DNA of 64,000 nt. It comes from Moraxella nonliquefaciens (GTDB lineage: Bacteria; Pseudomonadota; Gammaproteobacteria; Pseudomonadales; Moraxellaceae). The stretch's first letter is position 1. Every line of letters begins with the position of its first letter. The stretch covers positions 496,001 to 560,000 of the forward strand of contig NZ_LXTW01000032.1 of assembly GCF_001679005.1 (NCBI RefSeq), written 5' to 3'. Shown here piece by piece: positions 28,801-34,205 of this stretch. The notes beneath the pieces were generated by a model. It was not told the origin of the DNA, made no database searches, and saw only the letters and a program-made list of their open reading frames with translations. The translations under genes were made by a program, and so were the position numbers.

Positions 28801-28994
28801 ACCTGCGTTACCGTATTTTCAACCGTCTGAGCATCAGCACCTGGATAAACAGCACTCACCGACACCGTTGGTGGGGCAATCTGTGGATATTGCTCAACAG
28901 GCAGATGACGCATGGCAATGATACCCACAAGCATGATCAAAATAGCAATAACCCATGCAAAAATGGGTCTGTTAATAAAATATTTTGACATCAT
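25845..28994 (-). CDS. acrB: RND multidrug efflux pump (HAE1 family)
   Basis: The proton-driven inner-membrane pump, 1049 residues, equal to AcrB. The N-terminus is SKYFINRPIFAWVIAILIM. The proton relay Asp-Asp pair is in GLLVDDAIVVVENVERLL, and the matching Lys is in GLSAKNAILIIEFAK; the duplicated 12-segment plan is intact. The porter-domain blocks FVPEEDQGMLMT and QLQDIGGVG are present. ATGATG follows AGGGGCG. It lies six bases after the adaptor gene. Together the three genes match the AcrAB-OprM system known in Moraxella; likely substrates are hydrophobic drugs, dyes and detergents. Confidence 0.96.
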   Translation of the reverse strand: MMSKYFINRPIFAWVIAILIMLVGIIAMRHLPVEQYPQIAPPTVSVSAVYPGADAQTVENTVTQVIEQQMKGLDGLMYMSSGSSANGLASITLTFENDVDPDTAQIQVQNKLQAATSSLPVDVQRQGLSVNKSGSSFLMVASFISEDGSMTQSDIADYINTNVVDSLSRVNGVGSLNVFGSPYAMRIWLDPAKLSSYALMPSDVLTAIRSQNVQVSAGQLASLPTDLDRQVINATVSVQSFLQTPKEFGQILLKTDTSGAKVYLKDVADIELGSESYAVKTLYNGQEAAGMGIMLASGANALQVRQAVQERLDELSQGFPAGLKIVVPYDTTPFVKLSIQQVVMTLLEAIVLVFLVMFLFLQNWRATIIPTLAVPVVILGTCAVLFLFGFTINILTMFAMVLAIGLLVDDAIVVVENVERLLEENPNISVKEATTRSMDEISKVVIGIAIILSVVFVPMIFFGGSSGVIYRQFAVTLIASMSLSAVIALIFTPALCVTILKRQPHKDVHTQKGFFGWFNRFFFKASRDYEHFVGKTFNAKWFFAIAYVGVIIAIALIFMRLPTSFVPEEDQGMLMTLVQLPAGSTLDQTEEVMAKVGGYFHEQEADNVESVFTVSGFSFGASGQNTGLAFVKLKDWGERNTKDSVAQAIAGRAMVLNAMIPEATLVYPIAPPAIQGFGNASGFNLQLQDIGGVGHAKLLDARNMLLGMSAQNEHVVGVRPNGQEDAPKLKVNINQEQAAAYDLDMTTINTTLAQAFGGSYVNDFIDRGRIKKVYMQGNPDSRATPEDINKWHVRNAQGQMIGFGAFSDSQWEFGSLALHRYNGLSSLNVQGAAAVGKSTGDAMLAMEEMIAQLPEGIGHEWTGLSLEERKSGGQALSLYIISMLVVFLCLAALYESWSVPFSVMLVIPLGVIGAVVFTMLRGFANDVYLQVGLLTVIGLSAKNAILIIEFAKAIQESGKSLKESVMTAARLRLRPIIMTSLAFGIGVVPLMIATGAGSGSQNAVGTSVVGGVITATFLGVFFIPMFYVWVRSVFPYKHKKTTNINTNNA

Positions 28995-29000
28995 TCGCCC

Positions 29001-30467
29001 CTATTGTGCCACATCATCGGCAGCTTCTGCCATCGCCAAGGCTTCTGCCTGTTCACGGCTATCATCTTTTAGTGTTGTACTCTGAGTAGGGTGCAATGCT
29101 TGCTCTTGGCTTGGTTGGTTTGGTTGGTTTGTTCCATTTTGTTGTAGGGATTGACCGCTAATGATGGGGACTGATGGACGCGTTTGGGCAACTTGTTTTG
29201 GTGTCCGCTTGGATTCTTGGGGGTTTTTATCACCTGATGAATATGGATATGTCTTAACCGTTTGCTCGGGCTTGACCTTGGCACCTCCAACCACAACCAC
29301 ACTCTCGCCATTGCTTAGACCATCTGTTACTACCCATTGACCTTGGAGCGTACCACTGGTTTTGATATGACGCACCTCAATTTGGTTATTGTGATTGACC
29401 ACATAAACCTGCGTTTCACCTTTGGGGGTGCGAATGATGGCACTTTGGGGCAACAGCATGGCGTTATGCACCACTGACTGTGCCAAATTGGCATTGACAT
29501 ACATGCCCGGAATAAGCAATCCATCAGGATTTGGGAACACCGCTCTTAGCTTAACAGTCCCTGTTGATTCATCCACGCTGGCATCTGACAGAGCCAAATG
29601 ACCAATAAGTGGATAAATCTCGCCATTTTCTAAAATGATTTGCACCTCTGGCAATCCCTCACCTGCTTGACCATTTGCCATCTGTTGACGCATTGTTAGT
29701 AGCTCTGATGATGACTGTTTGATATCCACATAGACCATATCAGTGCGTGAGATGGTTGCAAGTGGCGTGGTTTGACTGGCAGAGACCAACGCGCCTGCTG
29801 TAACCGCTGATATGCCAATTTTACCACTAATGGGTGCTCTGATGATGGTACGGCTGATATCAAGCCGACTGGCATCATGGTTTGCCTTAGCACTATAAAT
29901 GGAGGCATTGGCTTGATTGACACTGGCTTTGGCAGCCTCTACATTTGCCTGTGCGGTTTTAACAGCGGTGATGTATTGGTCATACAGCTGTCTTGATACT
30001 GCATCAATATCAATCAATCCCTCCACACGAGCCAAATCCGCCTGAGCTTGGGCAAGGGTTGCCTCTTGGGCGACCAAACTTGCCTTGGCACTAATCAAAC
30101 TCGCCTGTGCCATCTGAATGGCGGCCATACCATTGTTAGCAGCACTGACATAATTATCAGGGTTTAGGCGGTATAGCTCCTGCCCTGCCTTGACATAACT
30201 GCCCTCTTGAAAAGATACCGCCTCCACAATGCCTGTTACTTGTGGACGTACCTGAGATGTCTCAATTGCTGTTACACGAGCTGAAAAAGATTTAACCACA
30301 GGTATTGAACGCAAAGTTACGGTCTGTACCTCCACGCTTGCTAGGGGCATTTGCTCACCCGCTCCTACTGCTGCACCGTCCGCTTTTTGTTCACTTTTGC
30401 CACAACCTACCAGCGTAACAAGTGCCACAAGCACAGAAAATGATAATACTTGCAAACTAAATTTCAT
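29001..30467 (-). CDS. acrA: RND efflux periplasmic adaptor lipoprotein
   Basis: The membrane-fusion protein linking pump and channel. The ATG at 30467 gives a signal peptide ending in LVGC (lipobox); the frame opens further upstream at 30542 without support. The order is a lipoyl half-domain (GIVEAVSFQEGSYVKAGQEL), an Ala/Gln-rich coiled-coil hairpin (about residues 110-190), the second lipoyl half (RAPISGKIGISAVTAGALV), and the beta-barrel and membrane-proximal domains. After residue about 410 there is an extra Gln/Asn/Pro/Ser-rich tail of about 80 residues. First gene of the pump operon. Confidence 0.95.
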   Translation of the reverse strand: MKFSLQVLSFSVLVALVTLVGCGKSEQKADGAAVGAGEQMPLASVEVQTVTLRSIPVVKSFSARVTAIETSQVRPQVTGIVEAVSFQEGSYVKAGQELYRLNPDNYVSAANNGMAAIQMAQASLISAKASLVAQEATLAQAQADLARVEGLIDIDAVSRQLYDQYITAVKTAQANVEAAKASVNQANASIYSAKANHDASRLDISRTIIRAPISGKIGISAVTAGALVSASQTTPLATISRTDMVYVDIKQSSSELLTMRQQMANGQAGEGLPEVQIILENGEIYPLIGHLALSDASVDESTGTVKLRAVFPNPDGLLIPGMYVNANLAQSVVHNAMLLPQSAIIRTPKGETQVYVVNHNNQIEVRHIKTSGTLQGQWVVTDGLSNGESVVVVGGAKVKPEQTVKTYPYSSGDKNPQESKRTPKQVAQTRPSVPIISGQSLQQNGTNQPNQPSQEQALHPTQSTTLKDDSREQAEALAMAEAADDVAQ

Positions 30468-30593
30468 AAGTATCTGCTTAATATGTTTAAAATTGCCTAA
30501 AAAGAGTCTTAGGGTTTTACTTTTTTGATTAGGACATCCCATGATAGAAAGTAAACCAATAAAAGTAAAATGCTAAAACCATTGAATTTTTTA

Positions 30594-30609
30594 CTGTTTT
30601 TAAAAACAG
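30594..30609. promoter_or_regulatory. perfect 16-base palindrome, candidate operator of the RND operon
   Basis: CTGTTTTTAAAAACAG reads the same on both strands. It lies just downstream of a strong -10 box for the RND operon and upstream of acrA, where a TetR-type repressor such as AcrR or MtrR would act. No repressor gene is adjacent. Confidence 0.5.
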
Positions 30610-30620
30610 CAAGACGCACT

Positions 30621-30649
30621 ATTATACGCTAATTTAGTATAAAGGGTAA
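30621..30649 (-). promoter_or_regulatory. candidate sigma-70 promoter of the RND operon
   Basis: On the minus strand a consensus -10 TATAAT occupies 30626-30621. The -35 region (TTACCC at 30649-30644, 17-base spacer) is weak. The palindrome at 30594-30609 would overlap the early transcript. Confidence 0.5.
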
Positions 30650-30674
30650 GCCTTGTATTTAATAAACTAAATTT

Positions 30675-30714
30675 GATAAAAATTTAAAAAAATGTGACAA
30701 AAATTTAAAAAAAT
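30675..30714 (+). repeat. two AT-rich direct repeats upstream of the tRNA promoter
   Basis: GATAAAAATTTAAAAAAAT and GACAAAAATTTAAAAAAAT lie 21 bases apart. Phased A/T tracts directly upstream of the -35 box resemble an UP element for RNA polymerase alpha subunits. Confidence 0.6.
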
Positions 30715-30716
30715 AC

Positions 30717-30744
30717 TTGCAATTTTATAAAAACATGCTATTAT
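30717..30744 (+). promoter_or_regulatory. sigma-70 promoter of the tRNA-Cys/tRNA-Leu transcript
   Basis: A -35 box TTGCAA and a -10 box TATTAT are 16 bases apart, ending 37 bases before tRNA-Cys. The position and phased A-tracts fit a stable-RNA promoter. Confidence 0.7.
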
Positions 30745-30781
30745 AGCGTCCACTTAGGTCATTGATGGACCGAAGAATTAA

Positions 30782-30855
30782 GGCTGGGTGGCAGAGTGGT
30801 CATGCAGCGGACTGCAACTCCGTGTACGCCGGTTCGATTCCGACCTCAGCCTCCA
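30782..30855 (+). tRNA. tRNA-Cys (GCA)
   Basis: The acceptor arm GGCTGGG pairs with CTCAGCC. The anticodon loop reads CTGCAAC with anticodon GCA. The T-loop GTTCGATTC is present, the discriminator is U as required for Cys, and CCA is encoded. tRNA-Leu follows after 22 bases, so the two are probably one transcript. Confidence 0.96.
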
Positions 30856-30877
30856 TTTTGATAACTTTTAGTTATCC

Positions 30878-30964
30878 GCCCGGGTGGTGAAATTGGTAGA
30901 CACAAGGGATTTAAAATCCCTCGCTCTTTTGAGCGTGCCGGTTCAAGTCCGGCCCCGGGCACCA
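30878..30964 (+). tRNA. tRNA-Leu (TAA)
   Basis: The acceptor arm GCCCGGG pairs with CCCGGGC and CCA is encoded. The anticodon is TAA within GGATTTAAAATCC. A long variable arm (CGCTCTTTTGAGCG) marks it as a class II tRNA. A terminator follows. Confidence 0.96.
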
Positions 30965-30973
30965 TTTATTAAA

Positions 30974-31009
30974 AATTCCCAAATATGTGATATTTGGGAA
31001 TTTTTTTAT
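30974..31009 (+). terminator. Rho-independent terminator of the tRNA transcript
   Basis: AATTCCCAAATA pairs with TATTTGGGAATT around a five-base loop, followed by a run of T. Confidence 0.92.
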
Positions 31010-31082
31010 TAAACATTTTATCATAGTCGGATGTGTGCCTGACCAAAAATAAAAAATCATCATGATTTTGTGACATGTTTTA

Positions 31083-31131
31083 AACCATAAAAAAACCAAA
31101 TCCGAATGGCGAATTTGGTTTTTTTATGGTT
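31083..31131 (-). terminator. Rho-independent terminator after rpmG
   Basis: Two perfect 19-base arms (AACCATAAAAAAACCAAAT and its complement) flank an 11-base loop. It lies 13 bases past the rpmG stop on the minus strand. It includes T-tracts on both strands. Confidence 0.88.
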
Positions 31132-31143
31132 TGACACCATCAA

Positions 31144-31299
31144 TTACTTGATTTTTGCTTCTTTAAAAAGAACGTGTTGGCGAATTTTTGGATCAAATTT
31201 TTTGATTTCCATTTTGCCAGGCATGGTGCGTTTGTTTTTGGTGGTGGTATAAAAATAACCTGTACCAGCGGTAGAAACAAGTTTGATTTTATCTCTCAT
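31144..31299 (-). CDS. rpmG: 50S ribosomal protein L33
   Basis: A 51-residue protein, the standard length for L33. It starts MRDKIKLVSTAGTGYFYTTT, followed by KNKRTMPGKMEIKKFDP and ending LFKEAKIK. The zinc-binding cysteines of some L33 paralogues are absent (the C-minus form). It lies 20 bases after rpmB on the same strand, the usual rpmB-rpmG operon of the large ribosomal subunit. Confidence 0.97.
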   Translation of the reverse strand: MRDKIKLVSTAGTGYFYTTTKNKRTMPGKMEIKKFDPKIRQHVLFKEAKIK

Positions 31300-31319
31300 G
31301 GTATTATCCTTTTGCTAAA

Positions 31320-31556
31320 TTAAATCTTTTGACCTTGGGCACGCAAATCAGCAAGCACTTTTTCAATGCCATGCTTGTCAATGATACGCATACCCTTTGA
31401 AGATACACGAAGACGCACAAAACGGTTCTCAGATTCTACCCAAAAACGATGGTTGTGTAGATTTGGCAAAAAACGGCGACGGGTTTTGTTGTTAGCGTGA
31501 GATACGTTATTACCCACAAGTGGGCGTTTTCCAGTAACTTGGCATACACGAGACAT
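31320..31556 (-). CDS. rpmB: 50S ribosomal protein L28
   Basis: A 78-residue protein, the usual length. It starts MSRVCQVTGKRPLVGNNVSH and contains NKTRRRFLPNLHNHRFW and FVRLRVSSKGMRIIDKHG. AGGAG lies six bases before the ATG. First gene of the rpmB-rpmG operon, with a consensus promoter at 31737-31765. Confidence 0.97.
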   Translation of the reverse strand: MSRVCQVTGKRPLVGNNVSHANNKTRRRFLPNLHNHRFWVESENRFVRLRVSSKGMRIIDKHGIEKVLADLRAQGQKI

Positions 31557-31736
31557 GATGAACTCCTATATTACGATGTGGCACGGATATTGAGCGGTAT
31601 CGGTTGTGCCATTTAAACAATCGCCACAAAATTAGGTATGGACTTGGCGGACTGTTCAAACTTGTTAGTGATGTCATTTCATCATTATTGTTAAAGGCGA
31701 CAATAAATAGAAAGAGACAGAAAAATCAAAGCCAAA

Positions 31737-31765
31737 ATTATACACCAATCTTACTAACACTTCAA
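31737..31765 (-). promoter_or_regulatory. sigma-70 promoter of rpmB-rpmG
   Basis: On the minus strand, -35 TTGAAG (31765-31760) and -10 TATAAT (31742-31737) are separated by 17 bases. It leaves a 5' untranslated region of about 175 bases before rpmB. Confidence 0.75.
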
Positions 31766-31832
31766 GTAAAATTGTTAAAATGGGCTTATTGTGTAGAATA
31801 AGTTTTATAAAGCAAGCATGAAATTGGCAAAA

Positions 31833-32180
31833 TTAACGTGCGGTCAAAGCACTCACAGGCATACCAAAGCCCTGCCAACCATAATGCAAAAAGTTACGGA
31901 TATTGGCATGGTCGGTACCATCTGGCGTGTTTAGTACCATCTTATAATGCTCAGCAAACAGCTTTAAGGTATCAATCTGATTTAGGCCATGCAATTTGGC
32001 AAGACTAAACACTTTGGCAGAACCTTCGTTCGTGCCAACATGATTGACCACCTCGCCGTTATAAAAGATGACAGGTGTATAAATATAATTAGCATCAATA
32101 AAGGCAAGCACATCCTTAAAAGTCAAACTGCCCTGCTCAATGCCGTTTAATAATCGTGAAATGTCAGTATGATTCATCAT
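31833..32180 (-). CDS. HopJ family type III effector-like protein
   Basis: A 115-residue protein matching the HopJ family: it contains FIDANYIYTPVIFYNGEVVNH, NEGSAKVFSLAKLHGLNQ and the end HANIRNFLHYGWQGFGMP. The family was named after a Pseudomonas effector but is widespread in bacteria without type III secretion, and no secretion genes are present here. There is no signal peptide. It begins six bases after csrA on the same strand, so the two are likely co-transcribed. Function unknown. Confidence 0.87.
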   Translation of the reverse strand: MMNHTDISRLLNGIEQGSLTFKDVLAFIDANYIYTPVIFYNGEVVNHVGTNEGSAKVFSLAKLHGLNQIDTLKLFAEHYKMVLNTPDGTDHANIRNFLHYGWQGFGMPVSALTAR

Positions 32181-32186
32181 ACACCA

Positions 32187-32435
32187 TCAGCGATTAAAAT
32201 AATCGTCATCGTCAAATGATGGTGGGGCAAAATTACCTTGTTCCAGATGACTCATGTGCATTTGCATAGAGCGTTCGTGTTGAATGCGTTGATAAATCTC
32301 CTCACGATGCACAGCAATGTCTTTTGGGGCATTGACACCTAAGCGGACTTGATTGCCCTTGACACCAAGCACAGTCACACTGACCTCATCACCAATCATT
32401 AAGGTTTCACCAACACGGCGGGTTAAGATTAACAT
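32187..32435 (-). CDS. csrA: carbon storage regulator CsrA with extended C-terminus
   Basis: An RNA-binding dimer that controls translation of many mRNAs at GGA sites. The ATG at 32435 has AAGGAG about six bases upstream and gives the canonical MLILTRRVGETLMIGDEV; the frame opens at 32492 but the extra residues are not supported. VHREEIYQRI marks the core end near residue 54. The protein runs to 82 residues, about 20 more than E. coli CsrA (61), with a tail containing the acidic run FDDDDYF. An extended tail is known in other Moraxellaceae. It follows lysC, as in related genera. Confidence 0.95.
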   Translation of the reverse strand: MLILTRRVGETLMIGDEVSVTVLGVKGNQVRLGVNAPKDIAVHREEIYQRIQHERSMQMHMSHLEQGNFAPPSFDDDDYFNR

Positions 32436-32531
32436 AGATAGCTCCTTGCTAAAAAGTATGATAAAGCAAAAAATAGAAATTACCCAAGCCATTATTATAA
32501 AACTTCTTGGGTAAGTTGTCAGCTTTTTTTA

Positions 32532-32580
32532 TAAAATTTAACAATCATGCTGATTATTGCATGCTGATTATTAAATTTTA
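32532..32580. repeat. paired 13-base direct repeats inside an inverted repeat upstream of csrA
   Basis: CATGCTGATTATT occurs at 32546-32558 and 32560-32572. Flanking TAAAATTTAACAAT and ATTATTAAATTTTA are complementary with one mismatch. The region lies between lysC and csrA. It could be a regulatory structure or read-through stem; there is no T-run in the direction of lysC transcription. Confidence 0.5.
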
Positions 32581-32586
32581 CGACAG

Positions 32587-33873
32587 TTAAAGTCCTGCAA
32601 CCTTGCTCTCACCATCTTCACGGTCAAGACCAAAGGCGGTATGTAGTGATTTAACTGCCTTTTCCAGACACTCTTCTTTGATGAGTACAGAGACTTTGAT
32701 TTCAGAGGTTGAAATCATTTGTAGGTTGATGTTTTGGGATGCCAGTGTTTCAAACATTTTACTTGCCACACCAGCATGTGAACGCATGCCCACACCCACG
32801 ATAGAGACCTTGACAACATCGCTTGTGCCAACAACATCGCTTGCTCCAATGTCATCTTTGACTTGCTCATTTAGGATTTTCATGGCTTTATCAAAATCAC
32901 CACGTGGCACGGTAAAGCTAAAATCGGTTACGCCATTTTCGGACATGTTTTGGATAATCATATCAACTTCAATGTTGGCTCTGCCAATTGGGCTTAAAAT
33001 AGCAGATGCAATGCCTGGATGATCAGGCACGCCAAGTACAACAATTTTGGCTTCATCACGGTTAAAGGCAATGCCTGAGATTACAGCACGTTCCATATCA
33101 TCTCCTTCATCAGCGGTAATTAGCGTACCGACAGTTTGTTTAAATTTATCATCAAATATTCCATCATCACCCTCATCAAAACTGGATAAGACACGAAGTG
33201 GTACTTGATATTTACCAGCAAATTCTACCGAGCGGATTTGTAGCACTTTTGAACCAAGAGATGCCATTTCTAACATTTCTTCAAAAGTGATTTTGGAGAG
33301 TTTTTTGGCTTTGGGTGTTACTCGTGGGTCAGTGGTATACACACCGTCCACATCTGTATAGATTTGGCATTCATCTGCACCAATGGCAGCAGCGATTGCC
33401 ACACCTGTGGTGTCCGAACCGCCACGCCCTAGCGTGGTTAGGTCATTGTGTTCATTAACACCTTGAAAGCCCGCCACAATCAGCACTTTACCATCAGCAA
33501 GTTCCTGTTTTAGATTATCAGCGTCAATATGCTCGATACGTGCTTTGGTGTGGGTTGTGTCGGTTTTGATGGCAACCTGCCTGCCAGTCATGGATTTGGC
33601 ATTTATGCCCAAATCCTTTAATGCCATGGCAAGTAGAGCAGTAGATACCTGCTCACCTGTGGCAACCATCTGATCATATTCACGAGGGTCTGGATCGGAG
33701 CTGATCTCACGAGCCAAACCGATTAAGCGGTTGGTTTCACCACTCATGGCAGATACCACCACCACAACCTGATGCCCATTGTCATGCCAACGCTTGACAC
33801 GCTGGGCGACATTTTTGATGCGAGTGATGTTCCCCATCGAAGTCCCGCCATATTTTTGTACGATTAATGCCAT
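32587..33873 (-). CDS. lysC: aspartate kinase
   Basis: It phosphorylates aspartate at the entry to lysine, threonine and methionine synthesis. The 428 residues start MALIVQKYGGTSMG at 33873; an in-frame ATG lies seven codons upstream at 33894. Motifs: KYGGTSMG, VVVVSAMSGETN, the catalytic FQGVNEHNDLTTLGRGGSDTT, and two C-terminal ACT domains (about residues 265-425), which bind regulatory amino acids. Members of this class are feedback-inhibited by lysine and threonine. In relatives it follows alaS directly; here a type III restriction locus lies between. Confidence 0.96.
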   Translation of the reverse strand: MALIVQKYGGTSMGNITRIKNVAQRVKRWHDNGHQVVVVVSAMSGETNRLIGLAREISSDPDPREYDQMVATGEQVSTALLAMALKDLGINAKSMTGRQVAIKTDTTHTKARIEHIDADNLKQELADGKVLIVAGFQGVNEHNDLTTLGRGGSDTTGVAIAAAIGADECQIYTDVDGVYTTDPRVTPKAKKLSKITFEEMLEMASLGSKVLQIRSVEFAGKYQVPLRVLSSFDEGDDGIFDDKFKQTVGTLITADEGDDMERAVISGIAFNRDEAKIVVLGVPDHPGIASAILSPIGRANIEVDMIIQNMSENGVTDFSFTVPRGDFDKAMKILNEQVKDDIGASDVVGTSDVVKVSIVGVGMRSHAGVASKMFETLASQNINLQMISTSEIKVSVLIKEECLEKAVKSLHTAFGLDREDGESKVAGL

Positions 33874-34141
33874 GAATGATACCTTACAAATCAAATAACG
33901 ATCATCACTGATTTTAATTTATAATCAGTTATAGTGAATTTGGTGATTAAGACTGAATGTAACAGTTTTTTGATAAAAACCTAAATATTTTAGCGGATTG
34001 GGCGGTATATGACAAGCATTTTATCATCTGTGTGCCAATACTGACGCCCAAGGCTAATACCAAAGTTGGTCAGGTGCTGATTTTAGCCCCATCAGATGAT
34101 AAGTGTGATTATCCTTCGTTCTTTTAATCATTAATAATTTT
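33874..34141. other. intergenic region between lysC and the restriction locus
   Basis: Non-coding as far as I can see. It holds a 10-base inverted repeat, TTATCATCTG at 34021-34030 and CAGATGATAA at 34093-34102, with a 62-base spacer, of unknown meaning. The promoter of lysC should lie in the higher-coordinate part of neither gene but in this gap. The far end, from 34142, is covered by the possible frameshifted tail of res. Confidence 0.5.
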
Positions 34142-34205
34142 TCACCCTTTTAATAATTTATCTTCAAACTCCGCCCCAAATTTTGCCAATTTATCGCTTT
34201 GGCTG
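34142..34205 (-). other. open extension in another frame after res, possible frameshift remnant
   Basis: Just past the res stop, the frame shifted by one base reads FYNSQSDKLAKFGAEFEDK and continues a few residues to TGA at 34144-34142. The join would need loss of one A in AAAATTTT at the end of res. It looks protein-like and may be a lost C-terminal tail; chance is also possible. Confidence 0.35.

Noticed and set aside
31833..32180. HopJ-like protein as a sign of type III secretion
   Set aside because: The family is widespread in bacteria without type III secretion and no secretion genes are present.
32436..32492. Upstream extension of the csrA frame with a hydrophobic start
   Set aside because: A strong ribosome site at the canonical MLILTRR start makes the extension unlikely.
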